Shown here: positions 1 through 8,462 of the stretch, in pieces
How positions within the stretch are numbered: position 1 is the first letter of the stretch
Layout: every line of letters starts with the position of its first letter
Assembly: GCA_036936605.1 (NCBI GenBank)
Contig: JAUPFV010000001.1
Span: forward strand, 78,759,910 to 78,823,909
Length of the DNA stretch: 64,000 bases
Direction of reading: 5' to 3'
DNA from: Limnanthes douglasii subsp. nivea
Taxonomy: Eukaryota > Streptophyta > Magnoliopsida > Brassicales > Limnanthaceae
Position numbers and translations under genes: made by a program
The notes under the pieces: generated by a model
The model's input: the letters and a program-made list of their open reading frames with translations, nothing else
Told to the model about the DNA's origin: nothing
The model's database searches: none

Positions 1-276
1 ATATTTGTCATATGATAAGCTGCGAATTGTCATTTATAAAAATATCAGGATATTCAGTAAGGTTGAAAATAAGTAATATAGCAGGTTAACATGCGAATGA
101 AGTGCAAAATGTATTTGGATGCGAATCCTTTATATCATTGAAATTCTGTAAACAAGTTGTATTACAAAAAGAAGGATTGCAATATTTCCAGAAACTAACA
201 ACTGTTTACACATATCAGTACAAGCTACTATTGTTAGTTAGTTGCATTTCAAAAAAACAAAAAACAAAAACCAACT

Positions 277-777
277 CTAGCAGTTGGTAGAGGATTCATC
301 ACCAACTGTTTCCTCTTTCTCCTTTTTGTGCTGATCATCTTTGTCTTTCTCCTCTTTGTCTTTGACATTCTCTTTCTCTTCCACTTTCTCTTCAGCTTCA
401 ATATCTACGTCCATCATGCTTAAAAATTTTGTCCTTGATGGACCAGCTTCGTCTTCCCTCTTCCTTTTGTTGTTTCGAACCTCTGCCGTTTGAGGTTGCA
501 CCTTTTCTGGCTGAGGTGCAGCAGGAAGCATTGGAACCTCTTCTGGCTGAGGTTCAGCAGCAACCTGTGGAACAACTTCCACTGGTTGAGAGTCATCAGA
601 GTAGTAGTCATCATACATGTCTAGTTCGAAGGCAGAGACTGGGCTTGGGGGTTGTACTGCTGGCATGATCAACTCATCACTCCAGTTAACGGTTAAGGAT
701 GACCAGGAGTCACCCAGAGAACCGAGTGAACCAGAGTTTGAGTATGAGGTGGTTGTTGTGGTGGTGGAAAAAGACAT
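277..777 (-). CDS. Small acidic, Lys/Glu-rich hypothetical protein encoded in the MULE
   Basis: Single-exon ORF of 166 codons from an ATG at 777 to a TAG at 277. The N-terminal 45 residues are rich in Ser, Thr, Gly and Trp. Residues 46-62 are acidic with a Tyr/Asp cluster, residues 63-95 are Pro/Gln/Glu/Val-rich, and a basic patch KRKRE near residue 104 could be a nuclear localisation signal. The C-terminal 45 residues are a Lys/Glu/Asp run compatible with a charged helix. A TATA-like CTATAAAAACC lies about 90 bp upstream (864-874 on the minus strand), implying its own promoter. It sits downstream of, and in the same direction as, the Ulp1 gene. I do not recognise the family. Low-complexity composition could inflate ORF length, but the ATG, TATA box and clean frame support a real gene. 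Confidence 0.55.
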   Translation of the reverse strand: MSFSTTTTTTSYSNSGSLGSLGDSWSSLTVNWSDELIMPAVQPPSPVSAFELDMYDDYYSDDSQPVEVVPQVAAEPQPEEVPMLPAAPQPEKVQPQTAEVRNNKRKREDEAGPSRTKFLSMMDVDIEAEEKVEEKENVKDKEEKDKDDQHKKEKEETVGDESSTNC

Positions 778-861
778 GACTTTTTGAATTCTAAGAGAAG
801 AAGATGTGTTTTTTAAAAAAATATAGAGTTTGGTGTAAAATTAGCCTTTGGTTACTAGAGG

Positions 862-874
862 TTTTTATAGGGAA
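862..874 (-). promoter_or_regulatory. TATA-like box of the 277-777 gene
   Basis: Minus-strand CTATAAAAACC lies about 90 bp upstream of the ATG at 777, a normal plant distance allowing a 5' UTR of about 60 nt. No other core element was identified. Confidence 0.45.
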
Positions 875-900
875 AGGAGGTAATCATTACATAGCCTCCA

Positions 901-1393
901 TGTCCAATCAGCATTTAATAAATTATGTACTTGATTAGATTGTTTTTTGTGTGCTCAATGTAGAAAACGTTTACCAAGGCATAAGCCACAGCCTGTTCGA
1001 ATCCTTCCACTTTGTATTTTTAATTTTTTATTTCTGCACCAGGCTGCGAACTGGTTGTAAGCTGGGATACCAGGATGCGAACTGTGTGTGAAGTGATTAC
1101 CATCTATCAGGTTAGGCTGCGAAATATTTGATGATAAGTTATGCTGCGAACTATTCATAAGGATTAGGCTGCGAACTGTTCATACATACAAGAGTAAACT
1201 ACCAGGATCATAATCAACCATTATATATCAGGTTATGATGCGAACTATAAGATAAGAAGTATTCAAGATGTGAAAATGTAATTTGTTTATGTATGCACAA
1301 CGAAACTAAAAATTACAACAGACAGATGTATTTACAAGCAACAGATGTATTTACAAGCAATACACGAATCAGCCATATGTGATGGTGTCTTTG
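901..1393. repeat. Intergenic spacer with TGCGAA motif copies and a short direct repeat
   Basis: Spacer between the small gene and the 3' end of the Ulp1 gene. It holds six TGCGAA copies between about 1044 and 1232, most preceded by GC or GA and followed by CTG or CTA. A direct repeat of about 20 bp (CAGATGTATTTACAAGCAA) occurs twice head-to-tail at about 1322-1359 in what would be the Ulp1 3' UTR. Confidence 0.6.
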
Positions 1394-1618
1394 TCATTTA
1401 AAAAAGTAATTAAACATTTCTGCTCTGAAGGCAGTTACCATATCTGCATCGTATTTTTTCTGCACTGATCCATGCTCAATAATATCCATTGCATATTTGC
1501 AGACGAAGACACCACAGTCCACGTTGCCTCGCTTTTGTTGTGGGATGCCTCTTTCCACTTTCACCTTCCACCCTGTAGTATATTTGGGTAGGAATCCTCT
1601 ATCCAACAAATATTTGAT

Positions 1619-1903
1619 CTGTGTATAATAATTAGTGTTAGGAATATGCACAAAAACAAAAAAAGTTGGTGACATACAATTCGCATCTTAGGCTGCGAAT
1701 TGTATGACAGCCTTGATAGGCTGCGAATTGAGTTGTGGACAGGCTGCGAATTGTATCCAACATGGATAGGCTGCGAATTGAGTTATGGACAGGCTGCGAA
1801 AAAACATCTTGTTTACGCACAATTCGCAGCATACGAGATCTCATTTCGCAGCATGCATAATTAAAATGTGTTCAGATTTAAGTGTATAATTTGGAATATT
1901 TAC
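1619..1903. repeat. Intron 10 of the Ulp1 gene filled with TGCGAA motifs at about 25-bp spacing
   Basis: Bounded by donor GTAAATATT (1903) and acceptor ACACAG (1619). It carries eight TGCGAA/TTCGCA copies from about 1680 to 1850. Five in one orientation are spaced about 24-27 bp, each preceded by GGC. The first two copies form a hairpin with perfect 13-bp arms (1673-1685 and 1694-1706). Confidence 0.7.
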
Positions 1904-2727
1904 TAGTAGTGCAGGTGTTCTTGTGGTGGTGTCTATGGCATGAAGCTTAGGCAAAATCGAATTGTAGTTTGAAATTTTCCTTCCGTCGACGTCGATGACG
2001 AGCAACGTCCAGTGGTTTACATTGTCCTTCGAGTCGGTGCACACTGGAACCATGATGATGTTGGCTGCTTTGCGCCCCTTCCTAAAAGCCATGTCCACCA
2101 AATTTTCCACTTGCCACTCTGCTTTCATTTGATGCTGCATCCAAGCAAGAGTATATTAAAGTGAGAACATTTCTGAGAACTTTGTTCAATTTACGTGAGC
2201 TAAACTTACCGCAGTCATGCCCGAAATCAGTATGGCGTCGTGATGCTCTCCTTTAGCTTTAGTGCATGGAACTTTGTAGTCTGCATCTTCAAGCATCTTT
2301 CGAATCCAAGCATCGATAAGCTAACAAATGAGTTGTAGATTTATGTTAAATATAGAATACATATTTGAAACATTGAAAATAAAATTGGTTCACAATTGGA
2401 TACCTTTACATCCAGCTCCAGTTCTAAAGGTAGTGCCATGACATCACTCGCTTGCACCCTGATTCCGTATATAAACTTGGACTCCGGTAACTGCCATACC
2501 ACTGGATTAGGGGTGTCGCTCTCGTAGGCTTTAACCAACTGTATTTTGTGGTATTCTGCCAGATCGATACGGTCACTTACTTTTGTTGTCTTTGGCCAGT
2601 CGCTGTATTCTACTACTGGCGGTTCCCGCATTGTAATTACGAACTCTTCTTCTTCCTCTGCCACTTGAGGCTGCGTTTGTGTCAGTAGCGCAAAACTTGG
2701 CTGCTCTATCTCTTTACTGGGCTCGAG

Positions 2728-2987
2728 CTTAGTAAATAACAAAAATCAAGAGTAGAAGGGCGTCAGTGGTTTATAAGTGCAACGAGTCCAAACAGTTCGC
2801 AGCTTAGGCTGCAAAATGTAAGGTTCCAGTTAAATAAATTTATTAGTATCTACCAGGGTAGGATGCGAACTGTTCGAGGTTCCACTGAACAGTTCGCATC
2901 CTACCCTGATATTGGTTTGTAATACCCCGATCAGCATTAGACACAAATCTTATGTTATGATGTGAAATCATTATAAGTAGGCCTTAC
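2728..2987. repeat. Intron 7 of the Ulp1 gene with a 22-bp perfect stem-loop built on TGCGAA
   Basis: The arms 2854-2875 and 2887-2908 are perfectly complementary over 22 bp with an 11-nt loop. Each arm contains one TGCGAACTG core. A third copy lies near 2799. Confidence 0.75.
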
Positions 2988-3437
2988 CGCACGGTCAGCG
3001 ACAACCACTGCCGTTGACTTGTTCGGCATAGGATCTGGATCGTGTCGGCAGAAATCATTAATGTCATCCTCCGATATGTTCTCCAAAGACCATTGTATTA
3101 TAGAATCGTAATATACATTATCAATTTCATTTAAAAATGTATGTGAAACTTGAGTACTAATACCATCAACAAAAGCATCGGGTAAACCTACTGTGTTATC
3201 GTGGGACTCTGGAGCTGGCAGTTGATTTGTTACCGGGCCTACAGTTTGACGTTGGCTTAGCAATTCTAACTTTTCTGACAGCACCGTTGGTCTTTGAGGT
3301 TCAACCGAAGAAGTGGTGTTGTCTTCTAAGGATGGTCCTTCCTGGCTGAGTAGTTCTGTCTTCTCACCGGGATGGACAGGTTCTGACTCTTGAGGTGCTA
3401 CCTCTTGAGTTAGCCTTTCTCTCTTCGCCAAGGTTAT

Positions 3438-3794
3438 CTGTTGCTGCTGTTGTTGTCCTTGTTGCTCTTGTTGTTGTTGTTCTTGTTGCCGGTCTTCGTG
3501 TTGAACCTGTGGCTGCTGGTGGTGTTCTTTGTGTTGTTGTTGCAGTGGGTGTTCTTCTTGTTGTTGATGTTCGTGTTGTTGTTGTTGTTGCCGTTGTTCT
3601 TGTTGTTGTTGTTGTTTTTGCTGGGGGTGTTGTTGTTCTTCTTCTTCTTGTTGTTGTTGTTGGGGGTGTTCTTCTTCTCGTTGCTGTTGTTGTTGTTGTT
3701 GTTGTTGTTGTTGCTGTTGTTCTTGTTGTTGTTGTTGTTGTTGTTGTTGCTGCTGGTCTTCCTGTTTCTGCTGGTGTTGTTGTTGGCTTTCGGT
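3438..3794 (-). repeat. Gln-rich (CAA/CAG) coding repeat in the Ulp1 gene
   Basis: The plus strand reads TTG/CTG-rich. On the minus strand, in the frame set by the downstream exon, it reads about 115 residues dominated by Gln with scattered Glu, His, Pro and Lys, open throughout. The tract opens exon 7 right after an in-phase acceptor (AAGAG/ACC at 3794). Mixed CAA and CAG codons with interrupting residues suggest an old expanded repeat rather than a recent pure triplet expansion. Plus-strand Val/Leu-rich ORFs over it are shadows. Confidence 0.75.
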
Positions 3795-3796
3795 CT

Positions 3797-4054
3797 CTTA
3801 TTTCATACAAAAAAAACAAAAGGGTGGAAGGGTTAAGCATAAGTTAATCATTGTGTAATCACATTTCGCACCCTGACCTGATATCTATGTTATACATTCC
3901 TAACAATTCGCAGCTCAGCATGCGAATTGTGTAATAACCAAACCACTAGTTTATTACATAATTCGCAGCTCAAGCTGCGAAACGTTTGGACAAGACTACA
4001 CAAGAGTCCTGATATTTGTTTGATAACATCATATCATCTACTTACATTATCTAC
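3797..4054. repeat. Intron 6 of the Ulp1 gene with two TGCGAA hairpins
   Basis: Hairpin one: 10-bp arms 3903-3912 and 3921-3930, 8-nt loop. Hairpin two: 9-bp arms 3962-3970 and 3973-3981, 2-nt loop. A single TTCGCA lies near 3864. Confidence 0.7.
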
Positions 4055-4837
4055 CTCCTATGTATGTGTCTCCATGATGGGTGAATTGTGGGCATCATCA
4101 TCCCTTTCTTCCGGCAGTACTCCATCAGCATGGTGCTGATCAGCATTAGACACGGATGCTTGCTGATCAGTGGATTTTTGTCCCTCTGGAAGTGCTGTTG
4201 GTACCTGCTTTATTGGGCTTTCAGTACGGCGAATTGGCAGAGAGATAGCATTGTGGAGTTGTTGTGCTTCAAGTTCCGCTATCTTGCGTTTCAATTCTTT
4301 CAGCTGCAAAAATGATAGAAAAATTTTTATAAAACATATTAAGTGCTGATTGTAGTGATTATTTAAGGTTCAAGTCATACTTACTTCTCTGGCCTGTTTT
4401 TCTATTTTTCTCTCGTACTTGTTCTTGTCGGCGTATGTCTTCAAACGCTTAGATTGAGCAACAATATCGGGATTAGGTTCTCTGCGTTTGAATAAATAAT
4501 CACCGATTCTTTCACTCATACTGGTTGTGTCGGTGTCGGAGGGCTCTTTCCTGGATTTGCCTTTCGGTTGTGGTGGAATCGTTTTCTTGGGGAGTCTTGG
4601 TGGTGGAATCGATGGCTCGGGTGGTGTTGGATGTTCGAGTGTGGGAGATATCACCTTATTCATTACATTCTGTGATGCTCGTCTCCTTTGTTTTGGTTTT
4701 GATGTTGTGCTTTTCGTCCTCTTCCTAGGTCTTTCTTCCGGTGAAGTAGGTTCTGTTACTTCTGCATCTTCACCATCTTCTCTTTCTCCGAAAGCTTCAA
4801 TTTCAGCCTCGGTAAGCTGTAATGGACCTTCTAAAAC

Positions 4838-5280
4838 CTACCAACAGATGCACATGTAAGTAAATTAATTGTTTCGAAAGTATGAGGGTGTAGAGAAACA
4901 AATTATTTTGTATAAACAGTTCGCATCATATGATGCGAACTGTGTTATTTTAATCATGTTAGAGTTGCAAAGCATTCGCATTCTGAGCTGCAAAATGTGT
5001 ATGGGACAATATACTGCGAACTATGTGTACCATATGCTGCGAACTAAGTGTAAACCACATGCTGCGAACTAGGTATTTATGTCAGTCTGCGAAAATGGTT
5101 GATGCATGCAGAGCTGCGAAATGTGTGTAAAACTATATGATGCGAACTGTGTAGAGAAAGAAGCTGCGAGGTAAAATTCATATCAGGCTGCGAAATGATT
5201 GATACATTTTTCTAAGCAAAACGCATGATATGCTGCGAACTGTTTGCACCCCCAGTTCAATACATATATAAAGCTTATAC
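4838..5280. repeat. Intron 4 of the Ulp1 gene with about eleven TGCGAA motifs
   Basis: Lies between donor CAG/GTATAAGC (5281/5280) and acceptor GGTAG (4838). It contains a perfect 28-bp palindrome (4916-4943) made of two inverted TGCGAACTGT copies. Further copies follow at roughly 25-bp steps near 5014, 5037, 5061, 5086, 5113, 5140, 5188 and 5232. Variants with one change (for example GCTGCGAGG near 5163) also occur. Confidence 0.75.
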
Positions 5281-6308
5281 CTGGTCATTATCCAGCAAGG
5301 GTGTTCGAAGAAGATATGTCATGGTTGATGCTTGGCACTCTAATCCCAACCATTTGAAAAACCTTGGTATCAATGTTGGCTTTGCTATCTCATGGCCGAT
5401 TGTTGTGTGCTCCATGATGAAGGGTTGCATGGGGACAAGTTTTTATCAACAAGATGCTCTGTACATAACTAGTTTTTATATTGAATAGATGAATCTTACG
5501 ACTACAAGGGCGACGCAGCCGACGACTTTATCAGCTCTTTCTACTGCTAAGCAACTCCTGATAGACTGTCGAAGCTTGTACAGTATTGATCCAGCCCAGT
5601 CATAATTGTTTATTCTGTTGAGGTCTTCAACGTAATAAACTGTGCTCCAGCCCAGGATATCTCCGGATACGGAGTAGAATAGTGTGGAGCACAAAAACAG
5701 TATAAACAGCCTCGCAACATCTTCCAACTCATGCTCCCCTCCTTCGTTTATGGCCTTCGCTATACCCTCATGTAAAACCAACGACAACATGCTATGTTAG
5801 AAATGTACAGAATCTTACTTTATAAAGATGAAGTCCATTTTAGACGTACCTTTATAATGGCATTTGTTATTGTTTTGGTATTACTAGCTGCTACTTTCCT
5901 GCCAGTTTTACCCATGAAGTATTTCTTCATCATCCTTGATTCGTCCTCCTCGCCGGGTGCATACTTGTTGTGAAAAGCTCCGGTTTTTGTTAATTGGATT
6001 TTCTCGGTGCCATGCCTCAAGCCGAATATGATCTTGACATCATTCTCAGTTAGCTTTACATACTTGTTGCCAATCCTAAAGGCGTCTCTATCCACGGAGA
6101 ATTGCTCAATGATATACTGAATGATTGAGTAGAATTTCTTCTTTGGCAGCTCTGCCTCATTACGGATTTGGAAAGCCGTTTTCAGCAGTGTAGAAGGGGG
6201 TGTTTCTTGCAGCTTCAATGTGCGCCCTTGTAATACGCATGTCTTTGAGTAGCTTCAGAAGGCTCACCAACCCTGATCTGTAGTAGCTAGGTTTTGTTGT
6301 CATACTTT

Positions 6309-7120
6309 CTGCACAAACATAAATCAGTTGGAGTGTCAAAAATAATTCGCATCACAAGCTGCGAAATGCATACATATAAATACTGGCTTCACAGACAAGC
6401 TGCGAAATGAGATCTGGTATGATGCGAATTAGGTAGCTCAAGCTACGAATTGTTTGTAAATAAGTATAAACATGCAATCGAGCTGCGAATTGCTTGGATT
6501 GTGGGTGATCAGGGTGCGAACTGTTACACTTTTTACATGCACGTTGCAGGGATCTGGGAATTATGTGACGAACACCAAAATCAACAATGAACTACCTAAT
6601 GCAGATCTAACATACATAATATTTCTCAGGAGAGTATCAGTATTACATGCAACTAAAATTCTACCCTGGCTTCGACTATAAACCCATAAACTGAGCAACT
6701 ATCGTCAGTATATACTTCATTCTAGTATAAAAAGCAACGCGTATCGTAAATTAAGAAAAAAAAGTGGTTCAAATTCGTCAAGAACGAAAAAAAAAGTACA
6801 CTTTCCACGATAATGCATACCTGTTAAATTTCACCGGTCGGAGAACGAGATTGAATCTTTCAGAGACGACTTCACGACAACTTTGTCGAACGAGATTGAA
6901 GGTGTGTAGTCTGACTGAGTAAAAGAGGTTGGCCGGTGCGATAGTGTCGAAGGTGCGAATGGTGAGAAGCTGTAGGGTTTCTGGGTTTGAGAGAGAGAGA
7001 GTATCACAAAGTTGAACGGTTTGTTTTCTGGTGGTTTCTAAAATTAGAATTTTGCGTTTGTTTAGGGTGATAGGAAGGTCGAAAAAGTGGGTTGGATCTG
7101 AAAAATGGGTATATATAGTA
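6309..7120 (-). promoter_or_regulatory. Promoter, 5' UTR exon and first intron of the Ulp1 gene
   Basis: A TATATATA box at 7110-7117 sits just inside the TIR. A transcript starting near 7080 would run to a good donor (AACAG/GTATGC) at 6821/6820, giving a 5' UTR exon of about 260 nt. The first intron (6309-6820) ends with TTTGTGCAG just before the exon with the ATG at 6303. The intron carries six TGCGAA copies between 6346 and 6517, and one more lies in the UTR exon near 6954. The start site is inferred from the TATA position only. Confidence 0.45.
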
Positions 7121-7123
7121 GAA

Positions 7124-7231
7124 GGGTATTTTTGTCCAATTTATTAGTCTGGGTATTAAATAACACTATGTTAAAAGCGGGTACCACCGGGTAATAAGAT
7201 AGTTGAGTGAGTATTTTCAGGTACTTTTCTC
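7124..7231 (-). repeat. Right terminal inverted repeat of the Ulp1-carrying MULE
   Basis: Read on the minus strand from 7231 inward, this arm aligns over about 105 bp with the arm at 7386-7494, including the ends GAGAAAAGTACC, the CTCAACTAT block, a GGTACCCG block and the inner TTGGACAAAAATACCC block. The TATA box of the Ulp1 gene lies just inside it. Confidence 0.8.
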
Positions 7232-7385
7232 TTCTTAAATTCAGACTTGACTGTGTGTAATAATATTAGTGAATTCTTTTGGAAATTTCTTTTGGGATAT
7301 TAATATTTTTCACAAACGGCCTCATTTATGAGGCTATGGATGTAATCGGACTCTAATACCAGAAAATAAAAACAAATAAAAACAA
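7232..7385. other. Host spacer between two related MULEs
   Basis: About 150 bp of AT-rich sequence separates the right end of the Ulp1-carrying element from the left end of the short element. Its last nine bases (7377-7385, TAAAAACAA) are the left copy of the short element's target duplication. Nothing else is seen. Confidence 0.6.
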
Positions 7386-8453
7386 GAGAAAAGTACCGGT
7401 AAATACCTTCTCAACTATGTTATTACCCAGCGGTACCCGTTTTTTGGATAGTGTAACTTGGTACCTCGAACTGAAATTTGGACAAAAATACCCTCGACCA
7501 AATATAGGCGCGCGCTGGTAAAAAAAATTAAAAAAAAAAACTGGTACAATTCTCAAGATGCGAATTGCTTGCAAATTCTCAGGATGCGAATTGCTTGCAA
7601 TTTCTGAAAGATTCTCATGATAAGATGCGAATTGCTTGCAATTTCTGAACGATTCTCATGATAAGATGCGAATTGCTTGCAATTTCTGAACGATTCTCAT
7701 GATAAGATGCGAATTGCTTGCAAAATTCTGAACGATTCTCATGATAAGATGCCAATTGCTTGCAACTCTCAAGATTTCTGAACGATAAAAAAAAACTGGT
7801 ACAATTCTCAGGATGCGAATTGCTTGCAAATTCTCAGGATGCGAATTGCTTGCAAATTCTGAACGATTCTCAAGATAAGATGCGAATTGCTTGCAATTTC
7901 TGAACGATTCTCATGACAAGATGCGAATTGCTTGCAATTTCTGAACGATTCTCATGATAAGATGCGAATTGCTTGCAAATTTCTGAACGATTCTCATGAT
8001 AAGATGCGAATTGCTTGCAACTCTCAGGATTTCTGAACGATAAAAAAAAACTGGTATGAAAAAAAAACAACTGGTACAATTCTCAAGATGCGAATTGCTT
8101 GCAATTTCTGAACGATTCTTGCAACTGGTGAAATTTTATTTTTTAAAAAAATCAAAAAATATTATCAATGGATCTAGTTTTGTTCATTTTTAAAAAACAA
8201 AAGTGATGGTACTTTCATTTATTTTTTTCGAACTCCGGTTCGAAAGATACGGATCTTTTAAAAATAAAATTAAAGAAAAAGTAGGAAAGAGAAGGAAAGA
8301 GAAATTTTGGTTACATGTTCATAAATGGTGAGGGTAGTGAGGGTATTAAAATAAAGTTAGGTACTATATGACAATTAGGTAGTTGAGTTGGGTATTAAGT
8401 GAATTGAGTATAACAATAAAATAGTTGAGTAGGTACCTTTGGTACAATTTCTC
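7386..8453. mobile_element. Non-autonomous MULE with perfect 9-bp target duplication
   Basis: The ends are GAGAAAAGTACC (left) and its inverted counterpart GAGAAATTGTACC (right, minus strand). Each arm extends about 110 bp (7386-7494 and 8339-8453) with shared blocks such as CTCAACTAT. The element is flanked by identical 9-bp direct repeats TAAAAACAA (7377-7385 and 8454-8462), the duplication length typical of Mutator. It has no coding capacity. The interior is mainly a minisatellite of 41-bp units containing GATGCGAATTGCTTGC (7555-8110), then AT-rich sequence. It shares both TIR and motif with the larger element at 1-7231, so it is probably mobilised by the same transposase. Confidence 0.85.
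7555..8110. repeat. Minisatellite of about 41-bp units with a TGCGAATTGC core
   Basis: About a dozen units, with clear 41-bp steps at 7622, 7663, 7704 and again at 7878, 7919, 7960, 8001. Each has the core GATGCGAATTGCTTGCAA followed by a TTCTGAACGATTCTCATGA segment. Within the core, AATTGC and GCAATT form a short palindrome around TT. Shorter units of about 26 bp occur at the array edges (7555-7600, 7805-7860). One unit near 7748 has GATGCC instead of GATGCG. Confidence 0.85.
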
Positions 8454-8462
8454 TAAAAACAA

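Larger units (their letters stand above)
1394..6303 (-). pseudogene. Ulp1/SENP-type cysteine peptidase gene of the MULE (multi-exon, frame-damaged)
   Basis: Exons by eye (minus): exon 2 6308-5850 (ATG at 6303), exon 3 about 5790-5500, exon 4 5458-5281, exon 5 4837-4385, exon 6 4303-4055, exon 7 3794-2988, exon 8 2727-2404, exon 9 2320-2210, exon 10 2134-1904, exon 11 1618-1394; exon 1 is 5' UTR. Exons 5-11 join in phase at GT/AG sites. Exons 2-3 resemble the helical N-terminal domain of plant transposon Ulp1 proteins (FGLRHGT; DVARLFILFLCSTLF). Exons 5-6 encode a basic region and a Lys/Glu coiled coil; exon 7 begins with about 115 Gln-rich residues. Exons 10-11 form the C48 peptidase core: HWTLLVID (His box) and GNVDCGVFV (Cys box). 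Breaks: an extra base in a C5 run near 6197-6201, a phase mismatch at exon 3, stops at the start of exon 4, and a TAG one codon before the exon 6 donor (4058-4060). Where the family usually has Asp (YDS), this copy reads YNS. Confidence 0.7.
1..7231 (-). mobile_element. Mutator-like element carrying a Ulp1-peptidase gene (left end outside window)
   Basis: The right terminus is at 7231. A roughly 108-bp terminal repeat (7124-7231), read inward on the minus strand, starts GAGAAAAGTACC and then CTCAACTAT and TTATTACCC. It matches both TIRs of the separate element at 7386-8453. Both genes inside (277-777 and 1394-7080) are transcribed leftwards, away from this TIR. The left TIR is not in the window, so total length and target duplication cannot be checked; the right flank where a 9-bp duplication should lie is 7232-7240. 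No MURA-type transposase is seen; it may lie to the left or be absent. MULEs that carry Ulp1-like peptidase genes are known in plants (KAONASHI-type). Assignment to Mutator rests on the TIR and the 9-bp duplication of the sister element. Confidence 0.75.

Noticed and set aside
1680..1850. Regular short repeats resembling a CRISPR array
   Set aside because: The repeat core is only about 10 bp, the copies occur in both orientations and lie in an intron of a plant transposon gene with no cas genes.
3395..3847. Plus-strand ORFs rich in Val or Leu that look like membrane proteins
   Set aside because: They are reverse-strand readings of the CAA/CAG tract of the Ulp1 gene. The minus Gln frame is the one continuous with conserved exons and splice phases.
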